Of a DNA stretch of 64,000 nt, positions 54,211 to 63,140 are shown one piece after another. A program made the translations under genes and the position numbers. Below the pieces are notes generated by a model. The model saw nothing but the letters and a program-made list of their open reading frames with translations, was not told the DNA's origin and searched no databases. Position 1 is the stretch's first letter. The number at the start of each line of letters is the position of its first letter. This DNA is from Alistipes sp. (GTDB taxonomy: Bacteria > Bacteroidota > Bacteroidia > Bacteroidales > Rikenellaceae), in NCBI RefSeq assembly GCF_020026455.1, contig NZ_JAHHQJ010000016.1, positions 18,520 through 82,519 of the forward strand. Direction: 5' to 3'.

Positions 54211-54373
54211 TTACAGCCAGATACCGCCACTTTCCGCATCTCCGGCCTTATAGGTATAGGTGTGGAAATCCTGTAAGGCCTCAGCCCTTGTGATTCCAAA
54301 GGTTTTCATAATGGAATGAACCACCTTGTTGCTGTCGTCATCCAGCGAATCTTCCGCGCCACAGTGAATAATC
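54211..54373 (-). pseudogene. Orphan C-terminal coding fragment
   Basis: On the minus strand a frame open from about 54373 to the TAA at 54211-54213 encodes about 53 residues with protein-like composition (SLDDDSNKVVHSIMKTFGI, then LQDFHTYTYKAGDAESGGIWL at the end) but no start codon or ribosome site; an in-frame stop precedes it. Looks like the tail of a lost gene. Family not recognised. Confidence 0.3.
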
Positions 54374-54411
54374 CCTTACGTCCGTTCGCGCCGTAAGATG
54401 TCGTCCTCCGC

Positions 54412-54900
54412 CTATTTCTTCTGCTCTTTCAGCAGGTCGCGGATTTCGGCGAGCAGCAGCTCCTCCTTCGTCGGTGCGGGCGGTTCGGGGGTCGGAGCCG
54501 GGGCCTCTTTTCTTTTCTTCATCAGACGGTTCATCAACTTGACCATCAGGAATACACAGAAGGCCAGAATCGCGAAATCCACACACTGCTGGATGAAAGC
54601 GCCGTAGTTCCAGTAGATCGGTTCTGCCGCCACGGCCGCCTGTGCGGGATTGCCTCCTCCGGTTGCCAGATCTCCCACGGAGTGCATGGCGCTTGACGTC
54701 ACGTCGCGGATTTTCGAGATGTCGAGCCTCAGCTGCGAGAAATCCGCATTGCCGATCAGCGCACCGATGGGCGGCATCAGGATGTCGTTGACGAGCGACG
54801 ATACGATTTTGCCGAATGCTCCGCCGATGATCACACCGACGGCCATGTCCATTACATTGCCTTTGAGGGCGAACTCTTTGAATTCTTTGAAAAAAGCCAT
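54412..54900 (-). CDS. mscL: Large-conductance mechanosensitive channel
   Basis: 162 residues from the ATG at 54900. N-terminal amphipathic start FKEFKEFALKGNVMDMAVGVIIGGAFGKIVSSLVNDILMPPIG is the MscL TM1 signature; TM2 is around residues 95-120 (GAFIQQCVDFAILAFCVFLMV). C-terminal Pro-rich linker and helix (KEELLLAEIRDLLKEQ). Opens under membrane tension to release solutes during osmotic downshock. Single gene with its own promoter. Confidence 0.97.
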   Translation of the reverse strand: MAFFKEFKEFALKGNVMDMAVGVIIGGAFGKIVSSLVNDILMPPIGALIGNADFSQLRLDISKIRDVTSSAMHSVGDLATGGGNPAQAAVAAEPIYWNYGAFIQQCVDFAILAFCVFLMVKLMNRLMKKRKEAPAPTPEPPAPTKEELLLAEIRDLLKEQKK

Positions 54901-54933
54901 ATCGTTTGAGGATTTGAGTTTCTTAAGTCCTAA

Positions 54934-54964
54934 CAAAAGTAGCTGTTTTTTTCGGGAAATCCAA
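54934..54964 (-). promoter_or_regulatory. mscL promoter
   Basis: Minus strand TTG at 54964-54962, 20 bases, TACTTTTG at 54941-54934. A plus-strand TATCTTTG at 55045-55052 is the likely -7 box of the divergent symporter gene. Confidence 0.6.
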
Positions 54965-55076
54965 TAAGCCGTACGGATCTTCCGCCGGTTGTTTTCGGCC
55001 GGTAAAAACAGCGCCTGTCCGCCTCCGTCTCCGCCTTTTTTTTATATCTTTGTGATCCGAACCCAAATACATCTTT

Positions 55077-56528
55077 ATGACACCTGCTGCTGTTACTCTC
55101 ACTGTTCTGGGCTATATAGCCGTTCTTTTCGCCGTCGCATGGGCCTCGGGCCGCCGTGCCGACAACGCCGGTTTCTTCACCGGCAACCGCCGCACGCCGT
55201 GGTACATGGCCGCCTTCGCCATGATCGGCGCCGCAATGTCGGGCGTGACCTTCATTTCCGTTCCCGGCTCTGTTGCCGCCGACTCGTTCTCCTACATGCA
55301 GATGGTCGCGGGCTTCACGGTGGGCCAACTGATCGTGGCCTTCGTGCTGATCCCTACGTTCTACCGCCTGCGGGTCGTCTCGCTCTACGAGTACCTCGAC
55401 AACCGCTTCGGTGTCCGATCCCACCGCACGGGGGCGTGCTTTTTCTTCGTTTCGAAGATGCTGGGCGCCGCGTTGCGCGTCTATGTGGTCTGTGCCGTGA
55501 TGCAGCTGCTGGTCTTTTCGCACTACGGTTTCCCGTTCTGGGCCAATGCCCTCGTCACGATGTTTTTCATCTGGCTCTACACGCGGCAGGGTGGTGTCAA
55601 GTCGCTGATCTGGACCGATACGCTCAAGACATTCTGCCTCGTTGCGAGCCTCGTGCTGTCGATCGTCTTCATCATGCGGGGGCTCGACCTCTCGTTCGCC
55701 GATACGGTCCGCGAGGTCTCCGCGTCGCCCATGTCGCGCATCTTCTTCTTCGACGACCCGGCTTCGGACCGCTATTTCTGGAAGATGTTTGCCGCCGGCA
55801 TCGTCCTGCTGGTGGCCATGACCGGACTCGACCAGGACATGATGCAGCGTAACCTGAGCTGCGCTACGCCGCGCGACTCACAGAAGAACATCGTGCTGAC
55901 GGCCGTGAGCCAGATTTTCGTGATCTTCCTGTTCCTCGTCCTGGGTGTGCTGCTCTACCTGTATCTGGAGCGCAGCGGCATGGATGCACCCGCCAAGAGC
56001 GACCAGGTCTTCTCGCTGGTCGCCGTCGAAGGAGGGCTGCCGCTTATCGTTGGTATTCTGTTTGTTGTAGGACTTATATCAAGTACTTATTCAGCGGCCG
56101 GATCGGCCCTCACGGCCCTCACGACCTCTTTCACGGTGGATCTTCTCGAAGGCACGAAACGCTATGGTGACGTGCGCCTCACGCGCATCCGCCGCGGGGT
56201 CCACGTGGCGATGGCGCTGCTGATGGCCGGGATGATCCTGGCCTTCGAGTACTGGGCCAACGACAGCGTCATCAATCTGGTTTACAAGGTCGCCAGCTAT
56301 ACCTACGGCCCGATTCTGGGCATGTTCGTCTTCGGGATGTTCACGCGGCTGAAGGTCCGCGACGGCTGGATGCCGCTGGTGGCCCTCGCGGCCCCGGCAT
56401 TGAGTGCCCTGACGCAGTGGTGGGCGCTGAAGGCCTGGGATTATCAGATTGGCTTCGAACTGTTGATTTACAATGCCGCCTTTACGATAATCGGCATGCT
56501 TCTGCTCGTGAAACGACATGAAAAATAG
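55077..56528 (+). CDS. Sodium:solute symporter (SSS family)
   Basis: 483 residues, about 13 membrane helices. Family features: GFFTGNRRTPWYMAAFAMIGAAMSGVTFISVPG in TM1-2, and GLISSTYSAAGSALTALTTSFTVDL with the Na+-site Ser/Thr. Couples solute uptake to Na+ entry across the inner membrane. It overlaps the next gene by 11 bases, so the two are translated together, which suggests the amidase-like protein releases what the symporter imports (muropeptide or other sugar/acyl product), but this is inference. Confidence 0.93.
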   Translation: MTPAAVTLTVLGYIAVLFAVAWASGRRADNAGFFTGNRRTPWYMAAFAMIGAAMSGVTFISVPGSVAADSFSYMQMVAGFTVGQLIVAFVLIPTFYRLRVVSLYEYLDNRFGVRSHRTGACFFFVSKMLGAALRVYVVCAVMQLLVFSHYGFPFWANALVTMFFIWLYTRQGGVKSLIWTDTLKTFCLVASLVLSIVFIMRGLDLSFADTVREVSASPMSRIFFFDDPASDRYFWKMFAAGIVLLVAMTGLDQDMMQRNLSCATPRDSQKNIVLTAVSQIFVIFLFLVLGVLLYLYLERSGMDAPAKSDQVFSLVAVEGGLPLIVGILFVVGLISSTYSAAGSALTALTTSFTVDLLEGTKRYGDVRLTRIRRGVHVAMALLMAGMILAFEYWANDSVINLVYKVASYTYGPILGMFVFGMFTRLKVRDGWMPLVALAAPALSALTQWWALKAWDYQIGFELLIYNAAFTIIGMLLLVKRHEK

Positions 56529-59511
56529 TATTTTATACGCTCTTATTTCGCTCTTTGCTTTAGGTTCTGCCTCGGCAACGGAAATCGGCTCCGCAACGCG
56601 GCGGGAGATCGGCCGGACCCTTTCGCGCATCGTTTCGCGCGAGGTGACGAGCGGTTACCAGAAACCGACGCCGATCACCGTGCGTGTCCAGACTGTCAAG
56701 GCCTCGCGCGGCCGGGTGCGGATCTACGCCACGGCGGCATTGGCCAACTATCCCTTCCGCGAGGAGAACCTGCGGGCCATGCGCGACTCGGTGCGCGCCC
56801 TGCTGCCGCATGAGTTCCGCAAAGCGGCCGTCGAACTCTATACCGAAGGGCGCGAGGTCTCCGAGCTGATTCCGCTGGCCTGCCGCAACGCCACGCAACT
56901 GCGCAAGGCGGTCGATGGCAAGAAGATCGTGCTTTTCACCAACCGCTCCGAGCGCCCGCTCGTGACGCGTCTGTCGGCTCCCGAGACCCCCGAGCGGGGA
57001 CTTGCGGGGCGCCATATCGCCCTGTGGCAGAGCCACGGACGCTATTTCGACCGGATGGAGAACCGTTGGAAATGGCAACGTTCGACTCTCTGGCAGACCT
57101 GCGAGGACCTTTATACGCAGAGCTATGTCTTGCCCTACCTGGTTCCGATGCTCGAAAACGCCGGAGCCTGCGTCTTGCTGCCGCGTGAGCGCGACGTGCA
57201 GCGGCACGAGGTGCTGGCCGACAACGACAATGCCGCACAGTATGCGGAGACGGGGGCGTGGGAGAGCGGCGGCACAGGCTTCGCACACCTCCGGCAGGTC
57301 TACCATACGGGCGAAAACCCCTTCCGCGAGGGCACGACACGCCGCGTGCGCACCGTGACCGGTGCCGCCACGGGTCGGGCCGTGTGGCATGCCGACATCC
57401 CCGAGCGGGGCGAATATGCAGTGTATGTGAGCTACGAATCGACGCCCGAGAGCGCCGACGATGCGCATTATACGGTCCGCCACCTCGGCGGCGAGACCTC
57501 GTTTGCCGTCAATCAGACGATGGGCGGCGGGACATGGATTTACCTCGGGCGCTTTCCGTTCGCCGCCGGACGTCAGCAGATCGTGAGCCTTTCGAACCGT
57601 TCGCGGACGGGCGGACGCATCGTCTCGGCCGATGCGGTGAAGATCGGCGGCGGCTATGGCAATGTGGCCCGCACGTCCTGCGACTCGCTGCTCCGGCCCG
57701 GTGCGGGGCTCGCCGGGGAGACGAGCGGTTACCCGCGTTTCTGCGAGGGGGCGCGCTACTGGCTCCAGTGGGCGGGATTCCCGGAGGAGGTCTATACGCC
57801 CAAAAACAATACCGATGACTACAAGGACGACTACATGTCGCGGGCCCATTGGGTCAATGCCCTGATGGGCGGTTCGGAGCGTCAGCCCGACTCTGCGGGA
57901 CTGCGCATTCCGGTCGACATGGCGCTGGCGTTTCACTCCGATGCCGGGGTGCGCGACGGCGACGACATCATCGGCACGCTGGCCATCTTCTTCACCCGCG
58001 AAAATCAGGGCAAATTCCAGGGCGGGGCCGACCGTTATCGTTCGCGCGACCTGGCGGATCTCGTGCAGACGCAGATCGTCGCGGATATCCGCCGCACCTG
58101 CGAACCGGACTGGAGCCGCCGCGGGCTGTGGAACCGCTCCTACTACGAAGCTCGCGTGCCGGGTGTCCCGACCATGCTGCTCGAACTCCTGTCGCACCAG
58201 AATTTCGCCGACATGCGCCTGGGGCACGACCCGCGTTTCAAGTTCCTCGTGAGCCGGGCTGTTTACAAGGGAGTCCTGCGCTACATCAGTTCGCAATACG
58301 ACCTGCCCTATGTGGTCCAGCCGCTGCCGGTCGAGGCTTTCGCCGCGGAATTTGCCGGAGCCGACCAGGTCGCGCTCTCGTGGAGCCCGACGATGGACCC
58401 GCTCGAATTGACCGCCGCACCGACGGGCTATGTGGTCTACACGCGTAGGGACGACGGCGGGTTCGACAACGGCCGCCTTGTCGACAAACCCCACCTGACG
58501 GTCCGTCAGGAACCGGGTCATGTGTACAGCTATCGGGTCACGGCCGTCAACGAGGGAGGCGAGAGCTTCCCGAGCGAGACTCTCGCGGCCTGCCGCATGC
58601 CCGACGAAAAGGGCTGTGTGCTGATCGTCAACGGATTCGACCGTGTGAGCGCCCCTCACTGCGAACGGAACGATTCGCTGGCCGGATTTCGCATGGACCT
58701 CGACGGGGGCGTTGCCGACCGGCAGGATATCGCCTTCGCCGGAGCGCAGCGCATCTTCGACCTCGCGCAGGCCCGCTGTCCTGTCGACAGCCTTGCCCTC
58801 GGGGCCTGCAACTGCGACTGGGAGGCCGACGTGATCGGCGGCAATACGTTCGATTATCCGGCCCTGCACGGGCGTTCCGTTGCGGCGGCGGGCTATTCGT
58901 TCTGCTCGACCTCGGCCCGGGCCGTGGAACGGGGAGAGGTCGGGTTGGAGAACTATCCGGCCGTCGACCTGATTCTGGGCAAGCAGCGCACCACGCCGCT
59001 GGGGCGCGGTGTGTGCGAGGAGGCCTTCCGGACCTTTCCGCCGGAGTTGCAGGCCGCCCTGCGGCGTTATCTGGCCGGCGGTGGCGGGCTTTTTGCTTCG
59101 GGGAGCTACGTGGCGGGCGACCTCTGGGCCGAAACGGCTCCGGAGCAGGGGCGCGCCTTCGCCCGGGAGGTGCTCCGCATCGACTCCGACGGGAGGCATC
59201 CCTCGGACCGCGGACGGGTGCGGGTCATGACCTCGGAAGGGGCCTTTTCGCGCGGCGAATACCGCTTCAATACCGAATACCGTCCCGATGCTTACATCGT
59301 CGAGCAGGTCGATGCACTGAAGCCCGCGGGTGCGGGGGCGTTTGCCGTGATGCGTTACGACGACAACGGCCGCACGGCGGCCGTGGCCTGCGATGCCGGA
59401 GGGAGGACTTTCGTCGCGGGATTCCCCTTCGAGTCGCTCACCGACAGCAGGCAGCGCGACCGGCTGATGCGCGATGCCCTGCGATTCCTCCTGAAGCAGA
59501 ATGGTAAATAA
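56518..59511 (+). CDS. Exported amidase-like enzyme with inserted golvesin/xanthan-lyase-type domain
   Basis: 997 residues with signal peptide (1-20). Residues about 160-200 and 450-600 carry what look like the four key positions of an amidase_3 zinc enzyme: H173 (QSHGRYFDR), E196 (CEDLYT), H473 (LAFHSDAG) and E556 (LLELLSHQN). Between them, about 230-385, sits a beta domain of golvesin/xanthan-lyase C-terminal type. A fibronectin III-like domain (about 610-710) and a C-terminal alpha/beta ThuA/GATase-like domain (about 715-990) follow. Often labelled xanthan lyase or N-acetylmuramoyl-L-alanine amidase in databases. Probably periplasmic. Couples by overlap to the upstream symporter. Confidence 0.8.
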   Translation: MKNSILYALISLFALGSASATEIGSATRREIGRTLSRIVSREVTSGYQKPTPITVRVQTVKASRGRVRIYATAALANYPFREENLRAMRDSVRALLPHEFRKAAVELYTEGREVSELIPLACRNATQLRKAVDGKKIVLFTNRSERPLVTRLSAPETPERGLAGRHIALWQSHGRYFDRMENRWKWQRSTLWQTCEDLYTQSYVLPYLVPMLENAGACVLLPRERDVQRHEVLADNDNAAQYAETGAWESGGTGFAHLRQVYHTGENPFREGTTRRVRTVTGAATGRAVWHADIPERGEYAVYVSYESTPESADDAHYTVRHLGGETSFAVNQTMGGGTWIYLGRFPFAAGRQQIVSLSNRSRTGGRIVSADAVKIGGGYGNVARTSCDSLLRPGAGLAGETSGYPRFCEGARYWLQWAGFPEEVYTPKNNTDDYKDDYMSRAHWVNALMGGSERQPDSAGLRIPVDMALAFHSDAGVRDGDDIIGTLAIFFTRENQGKFQGGADRYRSRDLADLVQTQIVADIRRTCEPDWSRRGLWNRSYYEARVPGVPTMLLELLSHQNFADMRLGHDPRFKFLVSRAVYKGVLRYISSQYDLPYVVQPLPVEAFAAEFAGADQVALSWSPTMDPLELTAAPTGYVVYTRRDDGGFDNGRLVDKPHLTVRQEPGHVYSYRVTAVNEGGESFPSETLAACRMPDEKGCVLIVNGFDRVSAPHCERNDSLAGFRMDLDGGVADRQDIAFAGAQRIFDLAQARCPVDSLALGACNCDWEADVIGGNTFDYPALHGRSVAAAGYSFCSTSARAVERGEVGLENYPAVDLILGKQRTTPLGRGVCEEAFRTFPPELQAALRRYLAGGGGLFASGSYVAGDLWAETAPEQGRAFAREVLRIDSDGRHPSDRGRVRVMTSEGAFSRGEYRFNTEYRPDAYIVEQVDALKPAGAGAFAVMRYDDNGRTAAVACDAGGRTFVAGFPFESLTDSRQRDRLMRDALRFLLKQNGK

Positions 59512-59541
59512 ATCGTATAATACGTTGAAAAATTTTTAGTT

Positions 59542-59991
59542 ATGTCGTTGGAACAGCAGATTTCAAAAGGAATCATGGAGGCCATGAAGGCCAAGGATAC
59601 GGTGCGCCTGAGCGCGCTGCGCAATGCGAAGAAATACATCATCGAGGCCAAGACCGCAGGTCCGGAGATCGCCGAACTGCCCGATGCCGATGTGCTGAAG
59701 ATCATCGCGAAGCTCGCCAAGCAGGGGAGTGATTCGGCGGCGATCTTCTCCGAGCAGAACCGCCCCGACCTGGCGTCGGAGGAACTGGCCCAGGTGGCCG
59801 TTTTTCAGGAATTTCTGCCCAAGCTGCTCTCCCCGGAGGAACTGACCGCCGAGATCAAGGCCCTGATTGCCGAGGTCGGCGCCACGTCGATGAAGGAGAT
59901 GGGCAAGGTGATGGGGCTGGCATCGAAGAGGCTTGCGGGCCGCGCCGACGGCAAGGACATTTCGGCAAAGGTCAAGGAGCTGCTGGCTTAA
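59542..59991 (+). CDS. GatB/YqeY domain protein
   Basis: 149 residues, the whole protein one YqeY domain: SLEQQISKGIMEAMKAKD at the start, FQEFLPKLLSPEEL in the middle, GKVMGLASKRLAGRADGKD near the end. The fold is the tRNA-binding tail domain of GatB, but stand-alone YqeY has no proven reaction. Cytoplasmic. The transporter gene starts right after (1 base gap). Confidence 0.95.
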   Translation: MSLEQQISKGIMEAMKAKDTVRLSALRNAKKYIIEAKTAGPEIAELPDADVLKIIAKLAKQGSDSAAIFSEQNRPDLASEELAQVAVFQEFLPKLLSPEELTAEIKALIAEVGATSMKEMGKVMGLASKRLAGRADGKDISAKVKELLA

Positions 59992-59992
59992 G

Positions 59993-60907
59993 ATGCAGCT
60001 GTCGGAATACCTGCACCGCAACGTGAAGACCTTCGCCATGCCGGCGGCCATGGTTGTCGGGGCGTTGCTGTGCCGTCCGCTCTCAGAACTGGAGGAACTC
60101 TCGGGGCGGATGATCACCCCGACGCTGATCTTCCTGATGCTGTTCGTCACCTTTTGCCGCGTGAAACCCAGCCAGATGAGGCCTTCGATGCTTCATGTGT
60201 GGCTGCTGTTGGTTCAGGCGGTGGCCTGCATCGGGATTTTTCTGCTGTTGCATCCGCTGAACCCCGTTCTGGCCCAGGGGGCGATGGTCTGCGTGCTGGC
60301 TCCCGTGGCTATGGCCGCGGTGGTCATCGGCGGCATGCTGGGGGCCAACGTCGCCACGATCGCCACGTACAGCCTGCTCTGCAACATGACCGTCGCGCTG
60401 CTGGCCCCCGTGATTCTGGCCTTCACGGGGACGGGGACCTGCACCTTCACGCAGATCCTGGCCCGCATCGCGCCGCTGCTGGTGATGCCGTTCGCCGCGG
60501 CGCAGTTCTGTCGGCTGGTCATCCCGAGGGCGGCGAAATGGGTCGGCGACCACAGCCAGATCTCGTTCTATATGTGGCTGGTGTCGCTGACGGTCATCAT
60601 CGGACGCACGACGGCCTTCATCATCGATCTGCACGAGGCCTCGCTCTCGACGGAATTGTGGCTGGCCTTTGTCGCACTGGTGATCTGTCTCTGTCAGTTC
60701 AAGGTGGGCCGCATGCTGGGCCGCCGTTACGGCGATCCTCCTGCGGGAGGACAGTCTCTCGGGCAGAAAAACACGGTCCTTGCAGTGTGGATGGCTCAGT
60801 CGTTCCTCGACCCGATCTCTTCGATCGCCCCTACGGCCTATATCGTGTGGCAGAATCTGGTCAACAGTTTTCAGCTGTTCAGGAACGAGAGCCCGAGGTG
60901 TAAATAA
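59993..60907 (+). CDS. Bile acid:sodium symporter-family (BASS/SBF-like) transporter
   Basis: 304 residues from the ATG at 59993, 1 base after the YqeY stop. About nine to ten membrane helices. Family pattern in ITPTLIFLMLFVTFCRVKP and MGAxxAT-like GGMLGANVATIATYSLLCN, with the C-terminal crossover GQKNTVLAVWMAQSFLDPISSIAPTAYIVWQN. Na+-coupled uptake of an organic anion is likely; bile acid itself is not implied. The last codons run into the mobile zone, so the extreme C-terminus might be altered. Confidence 0.82.
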   Translation: MQLSEYLHRNVKTFAMPAAMVVGALLCRPLSELEELSGRMITPTLIFLMLFVTFCRVKPSQMRPSMLHVWLLLVQAVACIGIFLLLHPLNPVLAQGAMVCVLAPVAMAAVVIGGMLGANVATIATYSLLCNMTVALLAPVILAFTGTGTCTFTQILARIAPLLVMPFAAAQFCRLVIPRAAKWVGDHSQISFYMWLVSLTVIIGRTTAFIIDLHEASLSTELWLAFVALVICLCQFKVGRMLGRRYGDPPAGGQSLGQKNTVLAVWMAQSFLDPISSIAPTAYIVWQNLVNSFQLFRNESPRCK

Positions 60908-61011
60908 CCGTGGCCTCTACGCCGTTCTTGCATCGAAAACCGTTTGTCGGGCCTGCATGTGCGGTTTGGGTGTAAGCGACATCAGACGGTTAAGATGGGA
61001 ATCGGAAGGTG
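60908..61011. other. Junction to mobile zone
   Basis: About 100 bases after the transporter stop with no gene I can identify. Confidence 0.4.
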
Positions 61012-61226
61012 GGTCAGATTGACGAATGCCGCCTTCCTGCCGGATCGGGGCACGGACATTAAGATTGCAGAGGAGCTTATGGGGCCTAACAACATCAAGA
61101 CAACGGAAAGACAGGTACCTATAGCCGATACATTCAAAAGCAATAGCTAAAGTCCGTTGGATGACCTGTTGACAGAAGAGGGATACTTCGGAAAAATAAC
61201 AGCCAAATCGGCTGATAGTATAACAT
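61012..61226 (+). pseudogene. Tail of a tyrosine recombinase, interrupted
   Basis: One frame reads LPDRGTDIKIAEELMGPNNIKTTERQV, matching the C-terminal catalytic part of phage-type integrases (RGTDIRxIQELLGHxxIKTTExYTH), then a TAA at 61148-61150, and in the same frame SPLDDLLTEEGYF, as in the usual kSPLDxL end. The GH of LLGH is MGP, the region of the nucleophile Tyr is changed, and everything upstream is missing. Non-functional remnant. The group II intron begins directly after it. Confidence 0.7.
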
Positions 61227-63120
61227 GTTTGCCCTGCATGGGCAACAACTATAGGGTGTAAGTCCCGAACGAGCCTTGATAGTAGGAATCGTTAGCCAAG
61301 GGCAAGGGTGTCCACCGTGAGGGGAATCCGAAGGAAGCCGGAGGCAAAGTCCCGGTCTGACGCACAGAAACCGGATATAAGGCATGTACAAGTGGACGAG
61401 TCTGCATGTCAAGATGAAGTCCGATACTATCCGAAACTTGTATGTGTAAATCCGGCAGATGGATGGGATGAAAGTTGTTGTTCTTAACGGGGGAGGTCTT
61501 CCGGACACGTATTCGTAACAGGCGTGGTTGAAACAAGATTTGCCGGAAGAAGTCAGCAGATTCCATAGTAGCTTCGACTGCCGGAGTGAAGGGATGAACA
61601 TTAAACGGTCTGACAACTATGTATTAAGACGGATGCGTAGAAAGCAGCCAACCCCGAAAGGGGGCTTCCTGTCGAGAGAGTATGTTGGAAACAGAAATGG
61701 CGACAGACAAGTGCATAGCATTCTCTTGCATATATGGAAGAATACGACCAAGTGTATAACATAATAAATAAAGAGAAACAGTATGCTCGAAGAAATATTG
61801 AGTGCCGGGAACATGAGAGCCGCCTACAGGCAGGTCGTTTCCAACAAGGGAGCGGCAGGCATTGACGGTATGGGAGTGGATGAACTCCATGACCACTTAT
61901 GTAAGAACTGGTCTGCCATCAAGTCGCAGATACAGTGCGGTACATATATTCCCTGTGCAGTCCGTAAGGTGGTGATACCGAAGCCCAACGGAGGGAAACG
62001 TATGCTGGGCATACCTACCGTTACCGACCGTCTGATACAACAGGCAATAGCCCAAAAGCTGAACCTGCTGTATGACGGAAGTTTCAGTGAAAGCAGTTTC
62101 GGTTTTCGCCCGGGACGCTCTGCCCACCAAGCAGTGGAACGTGCGCTTGAATACTTTGAAAACGGCAAACGTAAGGTAGTGGAGATGGATTTGGAAAAGT
62201 TCTTCGACCGAGTGAATCACGACAAGCTGATGTCCATCCTCCGCGAACGTATTACGGACAAGCCATTATTGAAACTTATCAGGCGATACCTGCAAGCAGG
62301 TATAATGGAGGGTGGTCTGGTCAGCCTGCGCACGGAGGGCACTCCGCAAGGCAGCCCGTTAAGTCCCATACTCTCCAACATCCTGCTTGACAAGATGGAC
62401 AAAGAGCTGGAGAAGCGTAAACTCAGTTTCGTCCGCTATGCGGATTTGCAGTATCTACGTCAGAAGCCAGCGTGCGGCGGAAAGGGTATTGCAGAGCGTT
62501 ACACGATTTCTGGAGGATAAACTCCTCTTGCGTGTAAACCGTGAGAAAAGTAAAATCAGCCGTCCCGACCAATGCCATTTGCTCGGCTTCGGCTTCCGTT
62601 ACAAGAAAGGCGGTTGCATACCCCGGGTATCTGAGCGTCCGAAAGAAAGGCTGAAAGAAAAGATTCGTGCGATAACCAAACGTAACCGTGGGGTCAGCAT
62701 ACAGCAAGTGCTGGAAGAGTTGAACATGGTTACACGGGGATGGATAAACTACTTCCGTATAGCCGGATGCAAGACCTTTCTTGCAAGGCTGGACGGATGG
62801 ATACGGATTCGGCTGCGAACCTATATTTGGAAACAATGGCAGTTTATCCGTACACGTATCAAGAAACTGAAACAGTTTGATATACCCGAATGGGTTGCAC
62901 TGACGGTAGCTAAAACTCGGAAAGGAGTTGTACGTATCGCTTCCACTGCGTTAAGTACAATCATGACGAGTGAGTATCTGAAAGGACTTGGCTTTATACC
63001 CATGTCCGAATATTATTATGTTAGAACATCATGTTTAATGAACCGCCGTGTACCGAACGGTACGCACGGTGGTGTGAGAGGTCGAAACGGGAAATAATCC
63101 CGTTTCTCCTACTCGATTAC
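61227..63120 (+). mobile_element. Group II intron with defective maturase
   Basis: The 5' part GTTTGCCCTGCATGGGCAAC, then ACTATAGGGTGTAAGTCCCGAAC, is the conserved group II domain I start; the first bases deviate from GTGYG, so the 5' edge is approximate. The 3' part has a domain V hairpin (GAACCGCCGTGTACCGAACGGTACGCACGGTGG near 63040-63075) and a domain VI stem (GAAACGGGA with TCCCGTTTC). The 3' edge is near 63117-63120. Size is normal for an intron with one ORF. Inserted next to the dead integrase gene. Confidence 0.82.
61783..63097 (+). pseudogene. Group II intron reverse transcriptase/maturase, frameshifted in the YADD motif
   Basis: Two frames together give a complete maturase of about 438 residues. 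Frame 1 (from 61783) has RT motifs: GIPTVTDRLIQQAIAQ, FGFRPGRSAHQA, VVEMDLEKFFDRVNHD, GTPQGSPLSPILSN, then SFVRYAD. Frame 2 (62387-63097) resumes with SIYVRSQRAAERVL and continues through the maturase domain (RGWINYFRIAGCKTFLARLDGWIR). The intact family sequence is YADD followed by CSIYV; here the DNA is GCGGATTTGCAG, two bases short of GCGGATGATTGCAG, at about 62445. The second active-site Asp is lost and the frame shifts. No HNH nuclease domain is seen. Sequencing error is a possible alternative. Confidence 0.88.
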
Positions 63121-63140
63121 CAGCAAAAAAGAAACATAAA

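Noticed and set aside
60944..61150. Intact 68-aa protein gene before the intron
   Set aside because: Only its second half resembles a recombinase and homology continues beyond the stop, so it is a broken fragment.
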